DNA of 64,000 nt from Sebastes aleutianus (GCA_916700875.1 CAKAKS010000038.1:13635944-13699943); one strand, 5' to 3'. Counted from the stretch's first letter, positions 48,390-60,736 are shown. Numbers and translations: made by a program. The notes: generated by a model not told the origin, from the letters alone.

Positions 48390-48570
48390 TTGTAAACCTT
48401 GTTCAACATGCTTTGGCAGTGCTGCACGTACAGTCATGCCAATAAAGCACATTTGAATTTGAGAAGAGAGAGAAAAACACTGAAGTCTGGTCAAATATAT
48501 GCTTTGGCAACATGATTTCGATCAAAAATGCCACGCTAATAAAGCTTCACTGAGCTGAACTGAAATGAAC
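48390..48570 (+). mobile_element. Two LINE-tail fragments
   Basis: GTCATGCCAATAAAGCACAT (from 48433) and a similar AATAAAGCTTCACTGAGCTG (from 48539) resemble the 3' tails of fish non-LTR elements. No ORF remains. Confidence 0.35.
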
Positions 48571-48974
48571 CGAGAGGAAGATAGAAGGAGTGAAATGGAG
48601 AAAGCAAGTGAGAGGGAAAGACGGAGAGAGAAACTGCAGCACTCTCCAAACTTTCTGCTCCCTGTGGGGTAAATGAGAGTGCTCTGGTCTGTGTGAATGT
48701 GTACGAACATGTGCATGCGAGTGTGTGTTCATTTAAACAAGCCCGTCTGTTTAAGACGAGGACCAGAGTGCACTCCCTACTCCCATTGCGTGGCACCAAG
48801 ATGTTGAAGCAACAGAACAACAGGCAGCAACATGGCATCCACTCCACAATTCATTCATTCACAATGGATTATCACAAAGTATGAATGACTTACATGTACA
48901 GGTATGTCTTTGTCCGAAATCTGCATCTCCAACAGAGCATTGTGCAGATCTGATTTCAACCAACAAATAATCTT

Positions 48975-49127
48975 TTAAAGGTACTGTATGAAGGGTTCAT
49001 TCTAAGCTAACGAAAACACAACGACTCTTAGTTTCAGGTGATTATACTCTAATGAAAACATAGTTCTGAATATTATATTCCATTTCTGCTAATAGATCCC
49101 CCGAAATGTTACATACTGTTCCTTTAA
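48975..49127. mobile_element. Short TTAA-flanked MITE
   Basis: Inverted ends TTAAAGGTACTGTATG and CATACTGTTCCTTTAA. Shares TTTCAGGTGATTATAC and ATATTATATTCCATTTCTGC with 1741-2399. Confidence 0.6.
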
Positions 49128-49570
49128 AGGTGCTAAATGCGAGATGGGGAGCATTTCTATTACGTCTGCACGTCTTTCAACAGCGCTAACAGTGAAAACA
49201 ACGGCAAAAGTGCTGGCAAAGCTAACAGTGTTAACCTGAGGGGGAACCAGAGAGTGGGTGCTATGCTTCCGCAACGACGCCGTCAGTCGGGACGGCGTTA
49301 TCAACTGTAACCGCCATACGAGTGCAGTGCAGAGCGGCAGCCGTGAGCTAGCCAGTTGGGCATGATCACATGCACAAAGAAGGACTAAAAGGCATGCACG
49401 GCCAGCCCGGCGATGGCAACAAAGCACAGAGAAGCTCGAATCACAACACACACAGAGGGAGAGTGACTTCATTCTCTGCTCAGGTAGACAATAATTCTCT
49501 ATATCTTTACTTAGCAAATAGTTGTTTGCTGCTATATTAATGCTCTGGATATCGTATAGAGCACCTTTAA
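49124..49570. mobile_element. Second TTAA-flanked MITE abutting the first
   Basis: Inverted ends TTAAAGGTGCTAAATGC and ATAGAGCACCTTTAA. Its left TTAA (49124-49127) is also the right TTAA of the preceding element. Confidence 0.6.
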
Positions 49571-50729
49571 TATTTGTGACACAATAGGCAAAATTTGAAA
49601 ACCAAATCTACCAAATTAGATCACTCATTCATGCATAGAAATGATTAAGAAAATTAATTCTTAGCAGTGACTTCTAGATTTTCAGCCTTCACTTTACAGC
49701 CAAGGTTGTTGTTCAGAACATTCACTTAGTATTACTTTTTAATGTCTGCACTGTTGATGCCTGTTCTGTGCAATAATGAAATGTTTTTAATTAGTTTGTG
49801 ATGCATATTATTAGCTCATAGCTGGACAGATCAGGACTGCCTTGAGACTTAACCTGCCAATTAGTATCCTGACACTCTAGTAAAGTCAAGCATTAATCTT
49901 CCACTCTGCGTGCAGACTCCTGGTGGAGGTCGGTTAGTGTTTGTTATTAAAGTCGCCCATGTCCATTGTTTATTGCTCACGACAGCAGTAAACAGACATG
50001 CAGAGCATCCCCTCAGGGAAAGAGGCGAGCGGAAAATAACACTCATCTCCGAACGTGCGAGGCAATCTGTGGGGAGAGAACTTGAAAAACTTTGCTTAAA
50101 TGTTTGTTCATATTGATTTTCTTTAACTCGCTGGAAGAATGCCTCATAGTGAGTGGCGAGACTATCCATCAACCAGAAGGCCTTAGTTCAAATACTCGAC
50201 CTCGAGGATTTGCTCTGAAGAAATGTCTGCGAGCAAGATAATCGCCAGCAGCTCCAAAGGTGCTATTCTGCAGCTGACCCCGCGATCTTACTTCCCCGTG
50301 GAAGGGGAGAAAGCGAAAGGAGAATTTCTCCTCTGGGAATCAATGTTACCACAAAAAAGGCCGTATATGTGCTGCGAGTAATTTAGAGAAAAATCAAGGC
50401 AGTTGTAGCTTGTGGTTCACGAGTAACCTAAAGAATGTTTACATAGAGATTCATCAATGAACATTTAGAAGTTAGATACCAAAACATACACTTAGGTAAT
50501 GAATGCATGTATAAGCAAAGCAATAAACTACAATACATCATCCTCCTCAGGCCTTACATTATTTATAGGATGTTTTTCACACTCTCAGCGCTGCCAATAA
50601 AGCTTCCATTCTCACAGGAAGACCCCTCACTAACTGGTCCTGAAGGTGTTATGCATGAAAATATATTGCTGTTACATCGGATGCAGTCTCATAGACAAAC
50701 ACATGAGGCAGACTATCTTTACCCTAAGG
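49571..50729. other. Repeat-poor noncoding DNA
   Basis: No transposon ends, microsatellites or exons recognised. Homeodomain-type cores occur (TTTTAATTAGTTTG near 49787, CCAATTAGT near 49857). Possible conserved noncoding element; unproven. Confidence 0.25.
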
Positions 50730-50996
50730 CTACATCCACACTAATATGTTTTCGTTTTAAAACGCCGTCCAGACGAGCCTTTTGGGGCCGTTTCAGAATT
50801 AATCTCCGACTACCACGTCTGAAAACGCATATACATGACCATTCATGTACACTGGGCAAAACTAAAACGGGGTCAGCCGCGGTTTCGAACGTCTCCGTTT
50901 TAGGTGCACAAAAACGCCGGACTAGTGTGGACGCTAGGCATAAATGTAGCAAAAGTTATGCGTTTTAAATAAAAACGTTTTAGTGTGGAGCCTAAT
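50730..50996. mobile_element. Nonautonomous DNA element
   Basis: Inverted ends AGGCTACATCCACACTA and TTAGTGTGGAGCCT, with internal AAACGCCGTCCAGACG and its inverted counterpart. About 267 bp. Confidence 0.55.
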
Positions 50997-51659
50997 ACTG
51001 GCGCTCCTCAAATCTCAGCGCTGACAGTAAACAAACTTAGTTAACCGAGGCCCGCTGGCTTCATTTCAGTAACTGAAAGACACCTTCTCATCTTTCTGAC
51101 GTCATTATACACCTTTATACAGACGTCTGTGAATCTACCACATTGCTTGGTAAACCCATTATATTTTATGACAGAGAAAGAGGACGAGCCATACATTTAC
51201 GATGTGCCGTTGCTCAAAGCAACAGAGAGGAATACCTTGGTTAATTCACTGCAGGCTGTGTATGTGATTAGCTGCCACTTCACTCACATTCAAATCCAAT
51301 GCACTTTACTTAACATGCATCAGGGCTGTGTCCAGGGTGACGGGTTTATCAGCAAAGCAAGGCTCTGGGCTACGAGGAAAACACAGGGCTGAAAAGTCCT
51401 TGACGTCGGGACTAATAACACCAAATTAAACATGACAGTCAGACTAGTAGCTTTTAGGTTGTAATAACAACATGGCAGCAGTTTGTCAGTAATGATTCAG
51501 CAGTGAACCGTTGTCCTCGAGCTTATGAAGCACAGCCTCAAATCAAGCTCAACTAAAAACATGATATTGGTCTCCATCTATTCATAAAAGCAGCTTACAT
51601 AGCAAAAAAAGTTCTTTTAAATAAAAAAACATGATGTTAACAGACGGGGACAATCTCAC

Positions 51660-51775
51660 CTCATTCAACACAACTCCTCCAGACCCCCCTGGTTTGTCAG
51701 CAGGTGGTACAGCCCATGGAGAGGGTTCCAGACTATCCCAGAATGTCGCGTGGTGACTCAGGGACTCAGCACTCC
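51660..51775 (-). other. atxn1: Candidate 5' noncoding exon of atxn1
   Basis: On the - strand a T-rich tract ending CATCCACCAG is followed by 116 nt of unique sequence and then GAATGAG|GTGAGA, a good donor. It starts GGAGTGCTGAGTCCCTGAGT and holds one short uORF (ATGGGCTGT..., six codons). No repeat is recognised in it. ATXN1 has several small noncoding 5' exons in mammals; assignment here rests on splice signals and orientation only. Confidence 0.4.
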
Positions 51776-52292
51776 CTGGTGGATGAAACAACAACAACAC
51801 AAGTTGACACTAAAGTAGGGAATGGACAGATTATGACATGACAGGACACACTGGTATACACTGTGTTGTACGGATGCATCAGCAGGAAAACTACACGTGC
51901 ATCACAAGGTTTATTTCACAAAGACACACACGGAACTTTGATCCATGAGCATAAACAACCATATGGGATTCTCACATCTTGCCTCGATTAGAGTTGCAGC
52001 TGCAAAATGCAAAACATTTGTCTTTCACATCCCAACAGCCTTTGATTTTCTGTATCTGCACATTTGTACAGATCCCTAGTAAAGCACAACAAAGGTACTA
52101 CAGTGATGGTTATTGTTGGTGATGATGGCGGGGCACCAGAGTAGCTGAAGTATATTGAGGTGAAGTACAAAAAAGAAAAGACCTTACTGCATAAATACGA
52201 CAGAAAAATCACTGTACATGTATACAGATAATAAAGTAAAACTATTTTTTGATTCAAAAAGTTGAAGATATCACATACCATTTACATATCGA

Positions 52293-52821
52293 TTAAATAT
52301 GACTTATTATGCTTTTGTGTTTTTCTCTTTCCTTTACAGTGTTATATAGTTTTTTGTGCATGTAAAAGGTCTGCAAAGTTACAAAGCCCAAAGTCTACGT
52401 CAAAGGATGTTACTCTTCCCCACAGAAACTCTGCTCCTGAACTGCCTGAAAGACCTCGCTTGAAGTCCCGCCTTTTCTTCTGTAACATGGTGATGTCACC
52501 AAGTAACACATTTGCAGTTTGGCACGCCCTCAAATAAAGCTAGTTAGAGCAGAGCTGGAGCGGAAAACAAAGGGTTTGGTTTGGTTGATCAATCACAACA
52601 GAGTGGGCCAGCTGACCAATCAGAGCAGACTGGGCTTTTCGGAAGAGCGGGGCCGGAGCTCTAACAGAGCGTTTCAGACAGAAGGTGAAAAGACGTGCTG
52701 GAGGACAGCCGGTATGAGAAAATAAAGCATTTTTTTGAACATTAAAGCATGTAAACATGTTCTAGTAGAAACCCAAAATACAAGTATGCACCTGAAAATA
52801 AGCATAATAGGTCCTCTTTAA
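52293..52821. mobile_element. TTAA-flanked MITE, copy 3
   Basis: Same family as 7303-7741 and 25704-26132. The left end has decayed (TTAAATATGACTTATTATGC); the right end is intact. Longest of the three at 529 bp. Confidence 0.7.
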
Positions 52822-52910
52822 TGTTGCACATTTTAAAAATGAAATGGGTCATGGCTTAGGTACACAAGAATGTTTTTGAGACATTTAGTGAAAGACCCAT
52901 GAAAACCCAC

Positions 52911-52937
52911 TATATATATATATATATATATATATAT
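52911..52937. repeat. (TA)n microsatellite
   Basis: About 13 TA units. Confidence 0.9.
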
Positions 52938-53367
52938 CCTTAACAGGCTTTTAAGCATTTCTGCCCATTGTTCCTGTTTAATGTTCTCTTAAGCTCTTTA
53001 AACCTCACTGTCGTTTGACATTTCCCACTGTGCATCTTTTCATTCGGTCTTTCATTCGCTACTGTCTGCATAATGTGTTATTGTTTTAAACACTGTAAAT
53101 GCAAATACAGGTCATCATCATTATAAGCAGGACCTGTCATATTCATGGGGTAAAAAAGAACTCTAGTGCATCTTTAAAGACATCAAATGTGCAACAAGCT
53201 GACTTAAGCAGACACCCACACACACCGGCATAAGAGACAGCGACAGACTGGCTGATCGTCGGCAGTGTGCACACACACTCTGAGGGACTAATTAGGCAGG
53301 TTGTGGTGGGATGATGGGGATGTTACGGGGATACGAGAGACATGTTCCCTGCTGTTAGTCAGCTGCA

Positions 53368-53370
<3 letters not shown>

Positions 53371-53410
<40 letters not shown>

Positions 53411-53551
53411 TGTTTGTGTGGAGATGTGTGGGACGTCAAACATCCTACTGACCCATTTCTTACATGTCTGACGACAAGGAGAGAGGTGGGTAGGTGTGTG
53501 TTTGTGTCGCTGTCTAGTTGTGGGAAAGTGTTTTATTGCAGCCAGAGGAAG

Positions 53552-53583
<32 letters not shown>
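53371..53583. repeat. (TG)n and (GA)n microsatellites
   Basis: TG run at 53371-53408 and GA run at 53560-53583. Confidence 0.9.
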
Positions 53584-53909
53584 GGATTACAGCATGAGGC
53601 TGTGTTTGTGTGTTACATTAGTAATAGTGAGATATATCATTCCACGCACATTTCTTATGTTATGCATGATGACTGTATTCCACAGGGGATTGAGCTACAG
53701 TGGAAATGAGATATGATAATGGGACAGTGAGGCAGCTGCATAGTGAGACACAGAGGAATGTCTGGTATATGGCAGACATGGGAACAGTGCACTATAGTAT
53801 AGTGTCAAGCTTAAGTTAAGCATGTAAGCACACACACATTAAGCTGAAGGCACACAGAAAGCAGCAGGGTGTGTGTGCAGTAATGTGTGTGTGTGTGTGT
53901 GTGTGTAAG

Positions 53910-54370
53910 GCAGAAACAGAGGGAGAAAAAAATAAATGTGTACTGAGACCAAGGATTAGCAGACACCAACTGGCAAAGGAGTCCATCATATGGTGTTAAA
54001 AAGGCAGAGAAAGAGGGATGGAGATAAGAGAGGAAGAGACAGAGAGGCAACAAAGAGTGAGAAATAGCTAAAGTTAAAAGAAGAGAGAAAAAGTAGGAGA
54101 GATCCAGAGGTGACAGGAAGGAAGACAGATGGAGAGAATAGAGAGGCTGTGAGGTAAAGCAGACACAGAGAAAGAGAGAGGCAGAGAGAAAGAGAGACAG
54201 AGAGAGAAACAGATGGTGGCGGAGAAGAGGCAGATAGAAACTCACTAGGAGGACAACACTGGCACAGCCAGCGAGGCACAGCGGGGAGTATGGAAAGCTG
54301 AAAAACGTCAGCGGAAAAGGGAGGAGGAGGATAGTGAGAGGGAGGGCAGAGCAGGACAGAGAGGGAGGAT
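53910..54370. repeat. Long purine-rich tract
   Basis: About 450 nt strongly biased to A/G on the + strand (AGAGAGGC, GAGAAAGA types). An antisense ORF here is a pyrimidine-strand artefact. Confidence 0.6.
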
Positions 54371-54908
54371 TAAACTCTGCCAACTTTCAGGGAAAATACT
54401 ATGATAGCTGAATCTTTAAAGATGTCAAGTTTAAATACTTCACCCTGCTCTCAGATCGTAGCAAATGAGGGGAGCACGTGCGAGGGATTAACTAAAAGAA
54501 AGGAAATGTATTTAACAGACACATTTTGTTTAACAAATGTAACAAAAATGCTGATTCTAGCAGTTGTGACTGTGAGGGGAAACATACTGCCAGTCTAACT
54601 GAGATAATATTAAATAGACTCTACAGAAAATCAAAAACTGGTGCGCAGGTAGAGGGAGCCGCCAGACAACCAGGATGGGGCGGGTCTCATATACCTATCA
54701 GAAGGCCTTAACACACCCAAATGAAAATGTTTGCTGGAAGTCAAGAGGCATCTTATGAAATTACTTAATTACGCAAGGCGGTAACCAGAATTATCACCTC
54801 GCGGTTGTAGGCCTCCGCCAACCAGTCAAGTTGCAGTTTACAGCCATGTCTGTTCAAAATGTCATCATTTTATCCTGTTAGACATTTATGTGAAGTTGTC
54901 ATAATGAG

Positions 54909-55281
54909 TAGGGCTGTCCTCCACCAAAGAAATTGTAAATCAGCTAACACTCGACTAAGCGATTAGTTTCTCCACAAAGAACCACATAAAAGCACCACTT
55001 CAAATCGTGTGTTTACCAGAGATTTGCTCATAACTTTCTTGGAGTCAGTCAGCATGAAAAAAGTATAAAAAAACAACTTATCGATGAAAGAAATCTTAAG
55101 GCCCTGACACATCAAGCTGACGGTCGGCCGTCGGACAGTTTTCAGCCGTCGGTGAGCGTCCATCGGCCTAGTTTTTGCCCATGATGGAGGTTTTTTGGCC
55201 GATTCAGCATGTTGGTGTGTCCCAAGCTTTAGTCGACCAAGACCAAAACAATCAACTAATCGACTAAGAGGTAGCAGCCCC
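54909..55281. mobile_element. hAT-like element, itself interrupted
   Basis: Begins TAGGGCTGTCCTCCACCAAA and ends GACTAAGAGGTAGCAGCCCC. Same family as 1-95 and 58952-59690. Interrupted by 55098-55229. Confidence 0.6.
55098..55229. mobile_element. Short MITE inside the hAT element
   Basis: About 130 bp with inverted ends AAGGCCCTGACACATCAAGC and GTGTGTCCCAAGCTT. A TTA-type duplication is possible at the junctions. Confidence 0.5.
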
Positions 55282-55365
55282 AACAATTAGCATATGAATT
55301 CTTGAGTTATGGCCAAAAACGTGTTTTGTGAGGTCACAGTGACCTTGACCTTTGACCAATCAGTT

Positions 55366-55520
55366 CATTCTATTTTTTTTAAGAATTTTTTTTGACTTTT
55401 GCCTTTATTTTGACAGAGACATGATAGTTGTGAAAGGGGGAGAGAGAGGGGATTACATGCAGCAAAGGGCTGATAGATGGGGCACCCTCATACCAGGTGA
55501 GCTACCGGAGTGCCCCGATC
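55366..55520 (-). mobile_element. tRNA-derived SINE-like insertion
   Basis: On the - strand the head reads GGTAGCTCACCTGGTATGAG, matching a tRNA box-A region, followed by TTTGCTGCATGTAATCCCCT and a pyrimidine-rich tail. No intact box B. Confidence 0.45.
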
Positions 55521-56159
55521 ATTTCATCCTTGAGTCCAAGTGCACGTTTGTGCCAAATTTGAAGAAATTCCCTCCCGGCGTTCCTGAGATATCTTGTTCG
55601 TGAGAATGTGGACGGACAGCCCGAAACATTATTCCTCTGTCCGCGGCTGTCGCCAGCGCGGAGGCATAAAAAACAAAAGCTGCCATGCAGATAATGTTGT
55701 AAAGATAATACAAGTGAAATAGATGCTCTGGTTTAAAATGTACAACTAGTCCCGGAGCTATTTGATTGTAATGAAAAGAATGCTCAGTAAACATGACCTT
55801 AAAAGCTCAGTGCTGATAATGTAAAGGCAACATAAATGCTTTTCAGGCTGATGAGAAGCTTCTCCTTACAACAAACACACTCCTCAGGGTACACTCTCTG
55901 TCACACACAGCTAACGACACTTTGTCTCAATCCATCATGTCCAATCCAGGAATCAAGCAGGCTAAATGAGTCAGAAACGGCTCAGTGTAAACCACATTAA
56001 GTGAACGACTGATTGAATTGCAAAGCACAGAGGAGCAGCCCGCACCTGCAATGAACTGTGTGTGTGGCTTTTTTATGTCAGTCATGTCTCTATTGTACTT
56101 ACACTACATTGCATTCTTTCAGCAGATACTTTTGCACACTGTGACCTAAAATAAGTGCA

Positions 56160-57085
56160 TTCAACCTCCTAACAAACAGCTGAGAGCAGGTTCAGCACTA
56201 CAGAACAAGTGCATAAATGACCAAAGCATACCTACAGTACAATAGAACAGTTTCTACCCACAGGCCATCACTCTGATGAACACTTAATCAGTCACACACA
56301 GTCAACCACCCTTTAACACCAAATATCCGCTGCTGCCGTGTTATAGTTTATAATTCTTACAATCTCTGTACAATCACTGTAAAGATAAATCCTACTCAGT
56401 GTACGTACAGTATATAGACGTCTCCACATGTACATACTGTACATAATCATCCAGTCCATGTTTACCAGTCCATCCATTGTATTGTTACAACTTCCAAACA
56501 CTTGACTTGTATATAGACATTTCATTTTACTTTTATTAATGTATTCTTTTATTATATTATTTATAAGTATTGCAATTCTACAAGTGTTGCGATTCAATTT
56601 TACGATTTATTGCGATTTTTGTTTACTTTTTTAACACTAGACCGTGGGGAAAGTTGAATCATACACTAAAATATCTAAATTAATGCAGTAAGAATGTTTG
56701 ATTTTCAGCATGTATTATTATTATTATTATAATAAAATTTTGTCCAGCAACCCAAGACAATTCCCTCACAAATTAGTGGTATTTTCTTTTTAATGTACTG
56801 TATAACAGACATGTCATGTTTTATACTTCTGGTGAATATAATCCAATCAATCTTATTTCCATATATGTATTTTGTATATACAGTTCCCTTTGTTAACACC
56901 TTACTTTGAAAACCGGACATAGTCACGTATATACTTCCGCTAACTTTGTCAGCTCCGTTCTCTTTATATGCAAAAAATTAAATTGCAATACATAGGTGAA
57001 TTGATTTTTTCCCCAATCCTATCAAACTCCATGTATGTATATACTTGGCAAAATAAACCTGATTCTGATTCTGATTGTGTAAATG
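56160..57085. mobile_element. LINE 3' end with a DNA element inside
   Basis: ACAGTTTCTACCCACAGGCC resembles the reverse-transcriptase C-terminal coding end, and AATAAACCTGATTCTGATTC the 3' tail. Between about 56585 and 57030 the sequence (GCGATTCAATTTTACGATTT ... GAATTGATTTTTTCCCCAAT) looks like a hAT-type element inserted into the LINE. Confidence 0.4.
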
Positions 57086-58951
57086 CGTTGCGAGTCTACC
57101 TCACTCGGTGAAACACGGGTCAAAGAGATGTTTTATGCATGTTGAGGCATCTACCTGACACTGACTGTCATCATGAGAAACTTACAATGAGTTGACAGGT
57201 TGCCAGTAGTGGTCAAGTGACTGAATGAGTAGTTTACACTCTTGAAAAATGATAAAAGTACTGCTGTTGTATTCTCTTAAAGCGGGTGAATGGGTTCAAC
57301 ATTTCTTTGGTCATTTATGTCCGTGTGTGCGTGGCGATCTAGATCAAAAAGCCATGATGTTCAACACGTCTCACAAGTGTTCTCTGTGTGAGTGTCTCTC
57401 CGTACTCGACTACATGCCGGCGTGATTACACCATGAATACTTTTGTCCACTCAACCATCACTTCATCTGTTTAAGTGCTTGCATTCTTCCCATTCTCTCT
57501 TCGCCAAGTGTAGTCAAAAAAAAAAAAATCCACCCACAATTGCCAAATCCTTTTGCCTACTGTACAAGTTTTGCCAAACAGTGCAGTCTTTTTTTAATGG
57601 CTGTAGACCACAAGTACGGGGTTTAAAGGCCAACATCAGCAAAAGATTTACTCAAAAATGCCTCTGAAGGTTGCGTTCCCAAAACATTTAAATACAGAGT
57701 TGTCACTCGACATTAAATTTCTCTTTATACTTGCTTAGATGAATTACACGTCCCGTAGTACACAGCTCATCTTTTATCATAAATGGCAGACAATCACAGG
57801 AACACATAGACAGAATAGTTTGGGAGCTGACGTCGTGTCTGGCAGCTGTTTGGTTGGCTGAGGCAGGAGAATGCAGCGAGTCTTTTTGTGTGTAGACGGA
57901 GTGACTGACCATCACTGTAATGTAAGGGAAATGCCTTCCTCAACCACAAGCCCATTTTCCTAGACTCCAACATATCTGCCGTACCACAAATGAGGAATCA
58001 TCCTCCCTGTGAAGGTTCAAGGTGCTCAGAGCAGGGAGGAATGTTATCTTGGCATCTGGAAAGGCCGGTGTCCTTTACTTACCGCCATCCTTTATCTATC
58101 ATTACACACTTTTTTTGATGTGGAAGTGTGTACGTGGCAGCTGTGCGAGGTTCAGCGCCATTACAGAAATTCCTGTTGCTGACCTGAACTATTTTTAGTA
58201 TCCAATTTTATGATGCACTGCTGGAAGGAAAGAAGAAAGATCACAAGCCAGGAAGCAAATAGAAATCATGCAGCAAAGACAAACATCAAAGAAAGGTTTA
58301 CAATGCTCCCTCTCTCTTTCTCGCTCCACGTCCCAACTCTTTCCAATCTGACACCATTTATAGCCATTATTCTCTGCTTATTAACCCTCCAGTCTAAAGC
58401 TCATGCGAGTGACAATACTTGCGATCAAACCACACTGTAACAAGGAAGGTTGCTACTACAAACTGAGTGATCTACAGCCCACTGGTACACTTCATAAGGT
58501 TTTAGTGATGGAGGTCACACTTCTCTCCCACTCTCTTAAATGAGAACTGACCTAATTTAGGACATTTTCATAGTGGGTGTATTAAAAGTGCATAGAATCA
58601 GTGGGTGTTTGGTTACGATGTTGTTACATGTTGTTGTTGTTGGTGCAGGAGCTGATCATAGCTTGAATAAACCTGACTGAATGGCTAAAATGCAAAGCAA
58701 AAGAGAGAAAACACTGGTGCGGAAGCTTTAGAGCTGTCCTCGACTAACAGTCAAACAATTTCTTATTATAGAAACAGGGTTTCCCGCAGCATATTAAAGG
58801 GGATATGCACTGCCTAGCCTGAAATAAAGACAAGCCCAGCTAATTTCAGAAGACATTATTACACTAACTTTTATGAAATATAACATTAACCCTCAGGGGG
58901 AAAATGAGCTTAGCATTGCTGTCCAGGGAAAACCAGGTATCTCCAAATCTA
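57086..58951. other. Noncoding DNA, possible conserved stretch
   Basis: No exon confirmed. 57940-58200 is repeat-free. A CAGGGTTTCCCGCAGCATAT motif near 58785 resembles a hAT end. Confidence 0.3.
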
Positions 58952-59690
58952 TAGGGCCGTCCTCAACCAAAGAAATTCTTAGTAGACTAACACTCGTAGG
59001 ATTTAGACGACTAATCGATTTAAGTTTCTCCACAAAGAATAACACAAAAGCACCACTTTAAATCTTGTGTTTACTAGAGACGTGCGCATAAGTTTCTTGG
59101 AAATAAGTCATTCAGCTTGAAAGCCTAAAAAACGACGAATCGACTAAAGAGATCTTAGTCGACTAAGACCAAAAGCACCGATTAGTCTAATCGACTAATC
59201 AGTCCGTATTTTTTGTACGCGTTTTTTATTCCATCATCCAATAAAAAAACATTACACACAGAAACCTTGCACACTGAGTCCGATGCGTTTTATTATTCTA
59301 TTTGTTGCGAAAATTCGCAATTACGTGAGTGCAATGGATAGCGCTCGTCCCAAATGGGGTGATAGCAAAGCGCTATCATTTAGCTGCCTAGCGATTAGAC
59401 AATCCCTATATCTCTGTATTCTTTTATTTCTTTATCGTAAAGTGCTTTGTGCTGGGAGACAGAGTGAATGTTAATAATGGTGGCTCTGAGTGGTCAAACA
59501 ACCCTCTTTTGCCTTTTGACGAATGCTAAAAAAAAACACAGATAATCAAACCTGTTCCGAAATCTTTAATGACGGATGAAAGTTACAGAGCTGGTGTGTA
59601 AACATGATTGACACAGTGTGAGGTCGTATTTATTTTTAAACTTGCAACAAATTTGTGTGTGTGCAAAGGTCTTAAGAGGAGGCAGCCCTA
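58952..59690. mobile_element. hAT-like element with internal insertion
   Basis: Begins TAGGGCCGTCCTCAACCAAA and ends AGAGGAGGCAGCCCTA. Flanks CAAATCTA and CACATCTG agree at 6 of 8 positions. Sequence between about 59205 and 59665 is absent from the sister copy at 54909. Confidence 0.5.
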
Positions 59691-60380
59691 CACATCTGGC
59701 TCAATAAACTATTCAAAAACCCTTGGAGTCACGAAGCTGAAAGCAGGGCTGTTTTTAGTTCTTTCAGTTCACGTTCAGTGTTTGATGACTCGGCAATTGT
59801 TCGCACCATCATGTAGTAACTAAACTGATCACGAGACAAAATGCAGCTCAGCAGCTGACAACGAATGATCGATCACGTTGTACTTCTTCACTGTAATTTA
59901 ATTAGAGCAGCTTGTCACAGTGATGGGGGAAAAAAGAAACAGTCAGTTTTTAAAAGTTCAGAAAAGTAAACTGCTCAATCAGTCAGCTATGAGTGGGATC
60001 AAGTTCATCGCTCATTATCAATAAAACGACGATAAGGAAAACAACAATATTTACTCATTGGCCGACACTCTAATGTCTGATTAGTTGGCTAATCAGCTCA
60101 AGGAGGAAGCTGTTGCTTTTAAGGTTTCTTTTCTGTTTCCACTTGTTACACACATTCACAGACACACCGACACTATGTCAACACCCAACACCTTCTCTAT
60201 TCACGACAATGTCTCCTGTCGTATAATACAGTAGGCAGGGCAGAGTGTCTTTACTTTGTGAAGCTATACACAACTTCAACTTCACACGCATGCACAAAAA
60301 TGCATGCACGCACACAAACAGAGCAAGGACATGCATTCATTTGTCCCAAATAAAGACAATGGGGTGAGACAAATCCAAGG

Positions 60381-60381
<1 letters not shown>

Positions 60382-60434
<53 letters not shown>

Positions 60435-60693
60435 GCTTCTGCATTAAGGGGGCATGCTGAGAGAATAGGAAGCATGCTTTCTGTGCCAACCCTCTCCTTG
60501 GCAGTCAAACAAGGACACTCACACACACAACACACACTCACACAACACACACTGCTGAGCGTTTTTAATTGGCCACTGATTTGCCAGTTAGTGTTCCTGC
60601 CACTCTCTTCACCTCACTGTGCTGGCCCCCTGCCCTACAGCCTGGCAGAGAAACAGCTGGACCTGGAGAAACTGTGCATGAGAGTGTGTGGTA

Positions 60694-60736
<43 letters not shown>

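Larger units (their letters stand above)
54775..55666. mobile_element. Teleost repeat carrying nested insertions
   Basis: The outer repeat contains GAGGTCACAGTGACCTTGAC, TTTGTGCCAAATTTGAAGAA and GAGATATCTTGTTCGTGAGA, a common fish element. It is split by 54909-55281 and by a SINE-like insertion at about 55366-55520. Confidence 0.5.

Noticed and set aside
50507..50968. 153-codon ORF
   Set aside because: Half of it lies in the nonautonomous element at 50730-50996.
53811..54383. 190-codon antisense ORF resembling a membrane protein
   Set aside because: The hydrophobic Leu/Ser/Phe content arises from the complement of a purine-rich tract.
55366..55520. tRNA gene
   Set aside because: Only a box-A-like head remains, with no box B or cloverleaf; it is a SINE-like insertion.
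58060..58090. - strand GGCG|GTAAGTA donor-like site
   Set aside because: No matching acceptor and a 7-mer match is expected by chance in a window this size.
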